Below are positions 17,922 through 27,269 of a stretch of 64,000 nucleotides of DNA, piece by piece; position 1 is the first letter of the stretch; each line of letters opens with the position of its first letter. This stretch comes from an uncultured Acidobacteriota bacterium (GTDB taxonomy: Bacteria; Acidobacteriota; UBA6911; RPQK01; JAJDTT01). The DNA lies in NCBI GenBank assembly GCA_951812665.1, contig CATOST010000045.1, positions 1 through 64,000 on the forward strand. The letters are read 5' to 3'. The position numbers were made by a program, and so were the translations under genes. The notes under the pieces were generated by a model. That model ran no database searches, was not told where the DNA came from, and saw only the letters and a program-made list of their open reading frames with translations.

Positions 17922-18884
17922 ATGGCCCAAAAATCCGAGATCATTCGTTCGGTGCATTTTGCGGAGCGTGATCCAGGGCGCCACTGGGTCAAGGACGCGC
18001 ACATCGCCGTGGATCAGGACACGCCTTTGGATTCCACCAAGATTCTCACGCCCAACGTGATTCGGTTTCCGGATGGACGCTACCGCATGTACTACACCGG
18101 TCTGGGACTCGGCCGTCCCGTAGCCGAGTCCGAGGGTTACATTCTGAGCGCCGGCTCCGATGACGCGAAGGTGTGGGTCAAGGATCCGGGGATTCGATTG
18201 GACGTCCACTCTCCTGACGCGGACCGCAGGGTGCTCTGTCCGGACGTCATCCCGCTGCCGGACGGACGGTACCGTATGTACTATGAAGCCAGGGCGGAGA
18301 CTGGTCCCACCAGCGTCCTGAGCGCCGTTTCGGGAAATGGACTCGACTGGGAACCGGAGCCGGGGATTCGAGTCGCCGACGGCCGGTGGTCCTATGGATC
18401 GCCACGGTGCCTCTATTTCCGGGATTCGAACGGCGGACTCCGGTACCGGATCTATTGCCACCATTACTCTCATCCTCTGAAGCCGGGTCTGAGATCCCGG
18501 AACCATATCGTAAGCGCCACCTCGAAAGATGGACTCCACTTCGAACTGGAACCGGGAGTGCGCATTCCGCAGGAGACCCGTTTCGAGGACTATGCCGTGT
18601 ATGCGCCGGAAGTGATTCATCTGGCCGGCGGCAGCTATCGAATGTACTACGCCGCGTGGACCCACAAACCCATGCACGGACGGATTTTTACGGCGGTTTC
18701 CCGCGACGGACTGCACTGGGACAAGGATTCCGAGCCCTGTCTCGACATCGGCGGTCCCTGGGACCGGACGCACGCCTCCGAGCCGTGTGTCATCGACTTG
18801 GACGATGGCCGCTTCCGGCTCTTCTACGAGGCCTGTGACGCGAATGGCCGCTGGCGCATTCTGAGCGCCACGTCGTCGAACTGA
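17922..18884 (+). CDS. Glycosidase-like five-bladed beta-propeller family protein
   Basis: Repeated FPDGRYRMYYTGLG / LPDGRYRMYYEARA / LAGGSYRMYYAAW / LDDGRFRLFYEACD blades; AAGG before ATG 17922. Confidence 0.75.
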   Translation: MAQKSEIIRSVHFAERDPGRHWVKDAHIAVDQDTPLDSTKILTPNVIRFPDGRYRMYYTGLGLGRPVAESEGYILSAGSDDAKVWVKDPGIRLDVHSPDADRRVLCPDVIPLPDGRYRMYYEARAETGPTSVLSAVSGNGLDWEPEPGIRVADGRWSYGSPRCLYFRDSNGGLRYRIYCHHYSHPLKPGLRSRNHIVSATSKDGLHFELEPGVRIPQETRFEDYAVYAPEVIHLAGGSYRMYYAAWTHKPMHGRIFTAVSRDGLHWDKDSEPCLDIGGPWDRTHASEPCVIDLDDGRFRLFYEACDANGRWRILSATSSN

Positions 18885-18911
18885 TCTCCGAGTCCGGCAG
18901 AAAGGACCCCT

Positions 18912-19879
18912 ATGACAAGCTTCGAGGGTCTTCTGAAATCCGCGGCGCGAGGTCCGCTCGCCTACCTGACTTTGTTCCTGCTCATGGCACCGCCGGTCTT
19001 GGCGGAGTCCGCTTCCGCGCTCGACATCGGTGAGCGCCGTCAGGTCTTCATCGACCATCGATTCCTGGAATCCTCTCAGGGAGTCCGTTTGCGCGTTCAT
19101 CCTCCCCAAAAGACGGGCGAGATGACCATCGCCCAGGAACACCCGTGGGAGAGCCGGAGAGTGGGCTTGTACGGCACGGTTCTGAAACTGGGCGAGACCT
19201 ACCACATGTGGTACGAGTCTCTGCGAAATCTTCTGGGACGACCGAATCCGAAAGTACGTCGCCTATGTGAGACGGAACGCTCCGGGGCCCGGCCAACACC
19301 GGACCAACGCCCGCAGTGAATCTCACCGCCTCGATCTGTTTCCCGACGTCGATGATTCGGCCGTCTCGCTGTCCACCGACCGGCTGGACCTGCACCACCC
19401 CGACCCCAGCTCCAGGACCGAGGTCCCGGTGGTCGACTTCTATACCAGCATCGTCGTGAAATACCCTTGGGCCCAGGACGCCTATTACGCTTTTCCTTCC
19501 CTCTACTATCACTACGACGGGCGTTTCCTGCGCGAGTTCAGGGAGGAGACGCCGCATAACACCGGGACCAACGACATCCGCTTATTCGGGCGGCGGATTC
19601 ACGACGCCGTTGTTGAAGTTCCACGGCAGCGAGCTGGTCCTGAACCTGAACACCTCCGCCGCCGGTATCGCGCGCGTGGCGATCCTGGATTCGGACTTCA
19701 GGCCCCTGGACGGCTACTCCTTGGAAGACTGTGACCGGATCCATACCACCAACCGGATCGACCGGCGGGTTTCATGGAACGGAAAATCTGACCTGAGTTC
19801 GCTACCGGGCCGTCCGGTCCGGCTCCATTTCGAGCTGCGCGATCTGGATCTCTACGGGTTCCAGTTTCGGAATCCGTGA
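18912..19879 (+). pseudogene. Degraded paralog of the 7561-9135 secreted protein
   Basis: Homologous blocks spread over three frames: RRQVFIDHRFLESSQGVRLRVHPPQKTGE (frame of 18912), DFYTSIVVKYPWAQDAYYAFPSLYYHY (frame of 19267), ELVLNLNTSAAGIARVAILDSDFRPLDGYSLEDCD (frame of 19610), with internal segments missing. Confidence 0.85.
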
Positions 19880-19908
19880 CGGCGGGGAAGGATCAGGCAA
19901 AATCGCCG

Positions 19909-20934
19909 TCACGGCTCGGGGCTGACCGAGAGGTAGGCGATGATGTTGGCCAGATGCATGACGAACTCGGTCGTGATCATGATCTTGTCGCCCAGCGTCG
20001 GGTCGGGAGTCCAGAATTTGGTGTTCTCCCAATGGCCGTCGTCGAACTGATGCTCTACGAACCAGTCTCCCATGCGCTGGGTCCAGGCCCGATACGATTC
20101 CTCCCGCGTCGCGACGTACAACAGGCCTGAGCCCCAGCCCGACTTGCACACCTGCTTGGAACTAAACTGGATGTCATTCGTGCTCATGGAGAATCGTTCG
20201 TATTCCCGGGCCAGACGCAGCCAACGATCTTCTCCCGTGGCCTCGTGGATGTGGAGCAGCGCGGCGGCGGCGATTCCCCCGTTGAAGTGGTGTTGCCAGG
20301 GCTCGTCCTTGAGGGTGACGTAGAATGCCGCCTCCTCGGGATCGTAGTCGCGCACGAGTCCCTGGGAACGCCTGTAAACGGCGTAAAGGCGGTGCTCCGG
20401 ATCGGGCTGCAGTTCCCAGAGACGGTGGAGCCAGCGGCCGGCCTGGACCGCCTCGGGAATCCGGCCCACCAGGGCGAGAGTCATGGCAGCCTGGGCTGTG
20501 GGAAACAGTTCCTGGTCCCCTTCGACGCCTTCTTGCGCGTTGGCGAAGAAGCCTCCGGTCTCCGGGTCCTGCCAGGTGAGCAGACTCCCGACGCAACGCC
20601 GCACCAGATCCAACCGGCCCAGGAGGCTGGCGCCGTAGATCAGACACGCCAGAGCGTACGAGCCGTAGCGGAGCTGCGGTCCTGCACTGGTGGCACTCTC
20701 GTCCAAGGAGCCTTCGGGCGTGATCCGATTGCGATCGACCCAGTCCAGCAACCGGTGAGCTGCCTCGGTCTCGCCCTTGAGGGCCAATGCCCAGGGAACG
20801 CGATAGTAGTAGTTTCGCTCCGTAACGTCCCCCAGGGATCCATCCGGATTGAAATGGTCCAACATCCAATCGGTGCCCCTCCGGCAGGCACGCCGGTAGC
20901 TCTCCAGCTTGGTTTCGACATCGACGACTTGCAT
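19909..20934 (-). CDS. (alpha/alpha)-barrel terpenoid cyclase-like superfamily protein, unknown function
   Basis: MQVVDVETKLESYRRACRRGTDWMLDHFNPDGSLG; repeated helical-barrel pattern; ATG at 20934. Confidence 0.6.
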   Translation of the reverse strand: MQVVDVETKLESYRRACRRGTDWMLDHFNPDGSLGDVTERNYYYRVPWALALKGETEAAHRLLDWVDRNRITPEGSLDESATSAGPQLRYGSYALACLIYGASLLGRLDLVRRCVGSLLTWQDPETGGFFANAQEGVEGDQELFPTAQAAMTLALVGRIPEAVQAGRWLHRLWELQPDPEHRLYAVYRRSQGLVRDYDPEEAAFYVTLKDEPWQHHFNGGIAAAALLHIHEATGEDRWLRLAREYERFSMSTNDIQFSSKQVCKSGWGSGLLYVATREESYRAWTQRMGDWFVEHQFDDGHWENTKFWTPDPTLGDKIMITTEFVMHLANIIAYLSVSPEP

Positions 20935-20971
20935 TGGTGCTTCTCCTGGCGTAGCGCCTGTGTTGATCCGG

Positions 20972-21757
20972 TTAGCGCGCGGTGAAACCCCCGTCGACCG
21001 GGAGCAGGACTCCGGTGACCCAACGCGCCTCGTCTGAAGCCAGGTAGACGGCGGCATCGGCCACGTCTCCCGGTTCACCCAGCCGTCCCAGCGGGTGCTG
21101 CCGAATCATTTCCGACCAGGCGGCCGCGTCCTCCTTGAGACGGCGAAACATCTCCCGGTTGATGTCGGTGATCACGAAGGAGGGATTGATGGCATTGACC
21201 CGGATGTTGTACTTGCCGAAATCGACGGCCATTTGCCGGGTCAGGATGGACACGGCTCCCTTGGAGGCTCCGTACGCCGGTCGAATCGGCAGGCCGACCA
21301 GACCTGCCACCGACGACATATTGACGATGGCGCCTCCACCCTGTCGAATCATCCCCGGAATGACGGCCCGGCTCATGAGAAAAACGCCCTTGGCATTGAC
21401 GCGGAGGGTCTCGTCCCAATCCTCTTCCCGGGTGTCGAGCACGGTTTCGCGAGAAGGGATGACTCCGGCGTTGTTGACCAGGATGTCGATGCCCTCCAGC
21501 AGCGAGTGGGCCGTGGCTACGATGCGCTCCACCTGGACCGATGATCCCACGTCACCCACTACGACATGAGCTTCCCCGCCCTGTTCGCGAATCGATTCGA
21601 CGACCTGGTGTGAAGCCCGCTCCTGGATATCGACGACGACGACCCGCGCTCCCTCTCCCGCGAAACGGCGGGCAATGGCCTCTCCGAGGCCGGCGGCGGC
21701 TCCGGTGACCAGCGCCCGCTTTCCCGCCAGTCGTCCCGATTCCAATTGGCCTGTCAC
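20972..21757 (-). CDS. SDR family NAD(P)-dependent oxidoreductase
   Basis: ALVTGAAAGLGEAIA, NNAGVIPS, YGASKGAV, C-terminal GVLLPVDGGFTAR. Confidence 0.93.
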   Translation of the reverse strand: MTGQLESGRLAGKRALVTGAAAGLGEAIARRFAGEGARVVVVDIQERASHQVVESIREQGGEAHVVVGDVGSSVQVERIVATAHSLLEGIDILVNNAGVIPSRETVLDTREEDWDETLRVNAKGVFLMSRAVIPGMIRQGGGAIVNMSSVAGLVGLPIRPAYGASKGAVSILTRQMAVDFGKYNIRVNAINPSFVITDINREMFRRLKEDAAAWSEMIRQHPLGRLGEPGDVADAAVYLASDEARWVTGVLLPVDGGFTAR

Positions 21758-21839
21758 GGAGACGTCCTCCGTCCGGAAGCTGATCCGTTATCTTGACGCT
21801 TCATCAATGCTCCCTCTCAGCATCCATCCTATGGCGACG

Positions 21840-22568
21840 TCACCGTTTCCAAAAGCTTTCGAAACCAAAAGTCGGACGCCAGCCAAAGACTCGTTTGACC
21901 TTTTCATTGGAGAACTGACCGTGGGGAAAATCTGCCGAGACGAAGTAGGCCTCGTAGCGCGACGGCAATCGCTCCAACGGAATCTCCAGGGCCAGGGGAA
22001 ACAGGGCCGCTGCATCCTGCCAAGTTACGGTGAAGGGGACGAACGTGGGCTCGTCGTCGGGGCGCGGCCGGGTGTCTCGGAAGTGGTAGAAGAGGAAGGA
22101 GGTGACATAGAGATCGTGATTGCGAGTGAAGATCCGGCAGACCTCCTCGGCCAGTCCCTTGGTCAGGGCATACAGATGGGTTCCCGGCCGTGGGGTGACG
22201 TCGGGATGCATGGCGAAGTCACAGGGTTCGCAGGTGGCGGGTCCCGTGATCGCATAGAAGGGACCGGTCTGGATGAACCTTTGGATCCCATGTCTGCAGG
22301 CAGCCACCAACGCATTGTAGGCGCCTCGGGTGTTGACGTCGAAAGCCAGTCGCCGGTCATGCCGCAGAACGGACAGGTTGATGATGGTGTCCATCCCCTC
22401 TGCCGCGTCCAGCACCTGCTCCAAATCGGCGACGTCGACGTGCCGGTATTCGTGACCCCCGTCGCCGGACTCCTTGACGTCGGTCAGCCTCAACTCGTGC
22501 CGGCCCTCCAACGCCCGGACCAGATGGGGGCCCAGGTAGCCGGCGGCACCCAGAATCAGGACCTTCAC
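21840..22568 (-). CDS. NAD-dependent epimerase/dehydratase family protein (canonical motifs)
   Basis: GTG start; VKVLILGAAGYLGPHLVRAL and LYALTKGLAEEVC (YxxxK). Confidence 0.85.
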   Translation of the reverse strand: MKVLILGAAGYLGPHLVRALEGRHELRLTDVKESGDGGHEYRHVDVADLEQVLDAAEGMDTIINLSVLRHDRRLAFDVNTRGAYNALVAACRHGIQRFIQTGPFYAITGPATCEPCDFAMHPDVTPRPGTHLYALTKGLAEEVCRIFTRNHDLYVTSFLFYHFRDTRPRPDDEPTFVPFTVTWQDAAALFPLALEIPLERLPSRYEAYFVSADFPHGQFSNEKVKRVFGWRPTFGFESFWKR

Positions 22569-23239
22569 GCCCTGCTCCACGATGATTCGAATCCCAGAAT
22601 CCGTTGCGCCCGTTCGGTACCGTATCGCTGCCCGGGAAGGTTGGACTGGATGTGCAGCACCGAATACGCAGGCAAATCTGCCGTCAGCGATCGTTCGACT
22701 GCCTCGACGGCGTCTTGGACGGTGACACCGTCGGCACAGGAATGCTCCGGGCTCCACAGGATCGCACCCAGCCTGAGACAGACGACCTGGAGTTTTCCCT
22801 CCCGGGCGAACTCGCGGCACAGGATCTCTCCCAGGCGATAGGTGAGGGTCGGGGGTTCCGCGGCCGGCCAGGGCAACCATCTCTCGGTGATCCGGACATC
22901 GGCGGGATACTGATCCATGACGGCGAGGGAGCTCAATTGGACCACGCGGGCAACGCCGGCCTCCCAGGCCGCCCAGAGCAGGTTGTACAGACAGCGCGTC
23001 TGTCGGTCCAGCCGCGAGGAGGCATCCTCGGAAGGATCGGTCCAGCCCGACCAGATGATGGCGTCCATTCCCTCGACCAACAGCCGTGTCTCGGCGTCGT
23101 GATTCAAGTCGCACGAAACGAACCGGTGTCGGCTCCGGACCGGCAGAGTGTCGGTGAGAACGACTCGGTGTCGCGTGGCCAGAGCGTGAGCCAGATGTCG
23201 AGCAAGCCGATTCCTGGCGGTTGTGAGCAGGAGCGTCAT
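22565..23239 (-). CDS. NAD-dependent epimerase-like paralog with degenerate motifs
   Basis: MTLLLTTARNRLARHLAHAL in place of GxxGxxG, YRLGE in place of YxxxK; overlaps the next gene by 4 nt. Confidence 0.75.
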   Translation of the reverse strand: MTLLLTTARNRLARHLAHALATRHRVVLTDTLPVRSRHRFVSCDLNHDAETRLLVEGMDAIIWSGWTDPSEDASSRLDRQTRCLYNLLWAAWEAGVARVVQLSSLAVMDQYPADVRITERWLPWPAAEPPTLTYRLGEILCREFAREGKLQVVCLRLGAILWSPEHSCADGVTVQDAVEAVERSLTADLPAYSVLHIQSNLPGQRYGTERAQRILGFESSWSRA

Positions 23240-23405
23240 GGGATTTTTCGTCCGCCGACCCACAGGCTGGTCCGCTTTCGACTGAATCGTCCGGTGCCGA
23301 CCTTGAAGTACCGGAAATCAAACTTACAGGGTTCTCGTCCAATGATCCAGAAAGGGGAGCGTAGAGGCCTGGACCAGTATTCGATGCGGGACCGGGCCCT
23401 TGCCG

Positions 23406-24398
23406 TCACTGCGGTCGCGCTATCTTCGGGGGTGGATTGGTATCGATCCTCGGATACAACCAGGAGTGGGTCAGCCCCGGGTGACGTTGGCCGTAACGGG
23501 CAGGCACATCCTGGGTCCAATTGCTGGGGATGGTCAGGCAGAACAGCAACAGACAGGCGAAGACAACCCGCTGGGAGGCCAAGGGAGGCTTGGCGCTCAC
23601 TGCCCGGGTAGCAGGTCCGGGATCACTCCGGAGACGTCCCTGCCTGCGCAGACGGGATCGATAGAGCAGGATCGCCCCCAGCAGGGTCATCAGGATGTTC
23701 AAGGTCTGACCCGTCCCGATGGGAAGACGGTGGGTCGGATAGTCTCGGAAAATATCGATGACGAACCGAGGTAGCGCGTACCAGAAGACGAAGCGCGCCG
23801 CCACGGCGCCGGGGGTCTGGTTGGACCGCCTGACCCAGAGCAGGTACCCCATCAAGAGCAGATTCTTGGCTCCGTCATAGAGCACGACCGGATGGCGAAA
23901 TCCGTCCGCGTCGGGGAACTTCACCCCCCACCAGACATCGGTGACGTTGCCGACGATCTGGCCGTCGATGAAGTTCCCGATCCGTGCGGTGCCCATGAGA
24001 AACGCCGCCGGAATAACCAGCATGTCGGCGAGCGGCAGGAGAGGTTTCCGGTACCGGCGCGCAAAGAGCACCAGGCCGAGTCCGGCACCCAACATGACGC
24101 CGTGGGTGGCCATGCCCCCGAGCCAGAATGCCGGGATCAGCTCTGGGTGCCGGCTGTAGAAGGGCCATTCATCGAAAGCGATCTCGATGGCGCGGCCTCC
24201 GGCCAGAACCCCGATGACGATGAACAGACTCAGGGTCCAGACCTCCCGGCCGGACAACTCCAGACGTCGTCCGGCCCGGCGGATCGAGAGCTGGAGATGC
24301 AGGAACCCGAGAGCGAAGCCGAGGCCGTACCACCAGAGGTGCACTCCGGCGAGGTCGAAGAGGATGGGATCGATCTGGTGGGTGTAGGGTCCGATCAT
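23406..24398 (-). CDS. lgt: Prolipoprotein diacylglyceryl transferase
   Basis: WWYGLGFALGF, ATHGVMLGAGLG, GTARIGNFIDGQIVG, RFVIDIFRDYP. Confidence 0.93.
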   Translation of the reverse strand: MIGPYTHQIDPILFDLAGVHLWWYGLGFALGFLHLQLSIRRAGRRLELSGREVWTLSLFIVIGVLAGGRAIEIAFDEWPFYSRHPELIPAFWLGGMATHGVMLGAGLGLVLFARRYRKPLLPLADMLVIPAAFLMGTARIGNFIDGQIVGNVTDVWWGVKFPDADGFRHPVVLYDGAKNLLLMGYLLWVRRSNQTPGAVAARFVFWYALPRFVIDIFRDYPTHRLPIGTGQTLNILMTLLGAILLYRSRLRRQGRLRSDPGPATRAVSAKPPLASQRVVFACLLLFCLTIPSNWTQDVPARYGQRHPGLTHSWLYPRIDTNPPPKIARPQ

Positions 24399-24559
24399 CG
24401 ATCGATTCCGCGGCAGAGTTCACGGTTCAGAGGACTGCCGGATATCGATGAATTTCGGTCCCAACAGTTTGGACGGCAACGCGGCCGGCCGGATGAAACT
24501 CGCGGCCCGCTCCACTGGATTCAACCTTCCGGACGGGAGCGAAGGGAGTGGTCAGGCGT

Positions 24560-25846
24560 TCAGACTGTAGAACCAGGGAGAATCATGGTCGCGCCTTCGC
24601 CCCGGCCATATGCGTCTTCACCATGCTCCAGAATGTCCAGCCCGGTCCTTTCTTCATTCTGAACCGGCCTCAGGGTCCCGAACAGCGAGATCACCTTCAG
24701 CAGCACCCAGGTGACGACACCGCAATAGACGATCGTGGCGAGCACGCCCACAGCCTGGATGACGACCTGCATCGGGTTTCCGTACAGCAGACCATCGGTT
24801 CCACCCCAGACGGCATGCGCGAAGACACCCGTCAGGATAGCGCCGCTCAATCCGCCCATTCCGTGGGCCGCCGCTACGTCCAGCGAATCATCCAGACCGG
24901 ACCGGGATCGAAAGAGGATCGCATAGTAGCAGGGAAAGGTGGCGATGGCGCCGATAGCCACGGCTCCCAAGGGACTCACGAAGCCGGCTGCCGGCGTCAC
25001 GGCGACCAGTCCGACGACGATGCCGGTAGCGGCTCCCACTGCCGTCGCCATCCGGTCCCGGATGGCATCCAGAATCATCCAAACGGTCAACGCGGTCGCA
25101 GGGGCCAGCAAGGTATTGACGAAGGCCAGACTGGCAGAACCGTCGGCCGCCAGGGCGCTGCCGCCGTTGAATCCGAACCAGCCGAACCAGAGCAGTCCGG
25201 CGCCCAACAGCACGAACGGCACATTATGGGGAATGATCGCCTGGCGTCCGAAATCGCTCCGGGGTCCCACCTGCCAGGCGGCCACGACTGCTGCCGTTCC
25301 CGCCGTCACGTGGACCACGGTTCCGCCTGCAAAATCCAGGGCGCCGAGTTCACCCAGCCATCCTCCACCCCAGACCCAGTGGCAGACGGGCGCATAGACG
25401 AGCATTACCCAGCCGCAGATAAAGACAAGGTAAGGCCCAAAACGGATTCGCTCCACCACGGCTCCGGAGATGAGCGCCGCCGTGATAATGGCAAAGGCTC
25501 CCTGATACGCCGCGAAAAGGAGGTGGGGAATGCTGCCGTTGGCTTCCAGATTCACGCCCTGCAGAAAGAGATGTCCCAAGCCGCCCAACCAGGGTTGCAT
25601 GGCGTCGCTTCCCGGAGCGAAGGCCAGACTGTAAGCGGCCAGGAACCAGACCAATGCGGTCACGCCCAGGGAGGCGAAGCTCATCATCATGGTGTTGAGG
25701 ATGTTCTTGGACCGGACCAGACCGCCGTAAAAGAAGGCCAGCCCCGGGGTCATGAGCAGGACCAGGGCACAAGAAACCAGCATCCACGCGGTATCCGCAG
25801 CCGAGATACTCGCGGCGGCGGCAGTGGTCATTTCGGTTTCCGCCAT
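24560..25846 (-). CDS. amt: Ammonium transporter
   Basis: ALVLLMTPGLAFFYGGLVRSKNILNTMMMSF, DFAGGTVVHVTAGTAA, AHGMGGLSGAILTGVFA. Confidence 0.94.
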   Translation of the reverse strand: MAETEMTTAAAASISAADTAWMLVSCALVLLMTPGLAFFYGGLVRSKNILNTMMMSFASLGVTALVWFLAAYSLAFAPGSDAMQPWLGGLGHLFLQGVNLEANGSIPHLLFAAYQGAFAIITAALISGAVVERIRFGPYLVFICGWVMLVYAPVCHWVWGGGWLGELGALDFAGGTVVHVTAGTAAVVAAWQVGPRSDFGRQAIIPHNVPFVLLGAGLLWFGWFGFNGGSALAADGSASLAFVNTLLAPATALTVWMILDAIRDRMATAVGAATGIVVGLVAVTPAAGFVSPLGAVAIGAIATFPCYYAILFRSRSGLDDSLDVAAAHGMGGLSGAILTGVFAHAVWGGTDGLLYGNPMQVVIQAVGVLATIVYCGVVTWVLLKVISLFGTLRPVQNEERTGLDILEHGEDAYGRGEGATMILPGSTV

Positions 25847-25878
25847 GGTCGGTCCTCCTCTTCTTTCAGAGCACTGAC

Positions 25879-27198
25879 TTACGCAGGCGTGATGGTCCGC
25901 TGGTCGGGGTCGAAGATCATCTTTCGACCGCTCCACAAGGAGTCCACAGCCATGATGCAGGCGATGGAATGTCCGTAACCCGCTTCGACCGGACAGGAAA
26001 TTCCGTCTACATCGCGCCGCCGGACGCAGTCGAGCCAGTTGGCCATGTGAGGGAAGCGATGATTGGGCATCGCCCCCGGCTCGCCGGCGATGTATTCACC
26101 CTGCATCTGCTTCGCGCCCGGCTTCAGGGCCTGATCGCCGCGAATGCCGTCTCCGGAAACCCGCCAGGGCACTTCGTTGAAGAGCGGCGACTTCTCGAAC
26201 GAGAGGGTTCCCTTGGTTCCCTGGAAGGTATAGCCGGTTCCGGCGCCGTTGATCAGGCAGCAGCCGTAGCTGGCCAGGAATTTCTTGTCTCCCGTCCCGT
26301 ATTCGAAAATGGCCTCCGTGGTGTCCGGATTTTCCCGGTAGTCCTTGTAGCGGTAGATTCCGCCTTCGGCGCGAGCGCTCATGGGGTAGGGTTCCCCGGT
26401 GAGATAGTGCAGAGTGTCGATGTCGTGGCTCATCCACTGGTCGTAGATTCCGCTTGAGAAGTCCTTGAACAGCCGGAAGGACCGGTAGATTCTGGGATCG
26501 AAGGGCCGATACGGCTTACCCAGCAGAAACTCCTTCCAGTTCAGGTCTTCTTCCCGGCACTCGGCCAGTGCCTCCGGCGAGCGGCGCCACCGGTGAGGAC
26601 TGTACTCGTTCTCGACCAGCGTGACCCGAACGATATCTCCGATGAGTTGGTCCTTCATGATCCCGCGCGCGGCGATGCACTTGGGATGGCTTCTGCCCTG
26701 GGTGCCGATCTGAACCACGGTGCCGGCCTGCTTGCAGGCATCCAAGGCGTCGTTCGCCTCGGAAAGGACGTTGGCCATGGGCTTTTCGCAATAGGCATCC
26801 TTGCCTGCTTCGACCACCATCTTCAACATCTTGCCGTGCTGATGGTCGGCGGTGGCGATGATGACGGCATCGATCCCGTCATCGGCCAGAAGGTCGTCGA
26901 TGTGGTGGTAGAGCTTGGGCTCGCTGCCGTAGTGCTCACGGAGGTGATTGGTGGCGATTTTCTGGTTCCGCTTCCAGATTTCGCACACTGCGGTGATCCG
27001 CGCGTTGTAGGCATCGGCGTGTTCCAGACATTTCCTCAGCAGGAACATGCCCCGGCCGCCCGGACCCAGAACCGCCACTTGGAGGGTGTCGTTGAGGCTG
27101 CGTCGCTTGGCCAGAAGGGATCCCGAAAGCCCGGTCATGACTGCTCCCGCACCGGCCGTGGCCCCCATGAAGCTGCGACGATTCAATTCCTTGGTCAT
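25879..27198 (-). CDS. Gfo/Idh/MocA family oxidoreductase, Tat-type N-terminus
   Basis: NRRSFMGATAGAGAVM; VAVLGPGGRGMFLL; AGKDAYCEKPMANVL. Confidence 0.92.
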   Translation of the reverse strand: MTKELNRRSFMGATAGAGAVMTGLSGSLLAKRRSLNDTLQVAVLGPGGRGMFLLRKCLEHADAYNARITAVCEIWKRNQKIATNHLREHYGSEPKLYHHIDDLLADDGIDAVIIATADHQHGKMLKMVVEAGKDAYCEKPMANVLSEANDALDACKQAGTVVQIGTQGRSHPKCIAARGIMKDQLIGDIVRVTLVENEYSPHRWRRSPEALAECREEDLNWKEFLLGKPYRPFDPRIYRSFRLFKDFSSGIYDQWMSHDIDTLHYLTGEPYPMSARAEGGIYRYKDYRENPDTTEAIFEYGTGDKKFLASYGCCLINGAGTGYTFQGTKGTLSFEKSPLFNEVPWRVSGDGIRGDQALKPGAKQMQGEYIAGEPGAMPNHRFPHMANWLDCVRRRDVDGISCPVEAGYGHSIACIMAVDSLWSGRKMIFDPDQRTITPA

Positions 27199-27269
27199 TT
27201 CCTGATCTCCTTACGTTTTGGAAAACTCCAGTCCAGTGTCGCTCCCTTGAGCCGTCATCAGGAGAGAGT

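Noticed and set aside
24548-25978. 476-aa plus-strand ORF
   Set aside because: Antisense to amt; composition (many G, Q, H, R) typical of a GC-rich shadow frame
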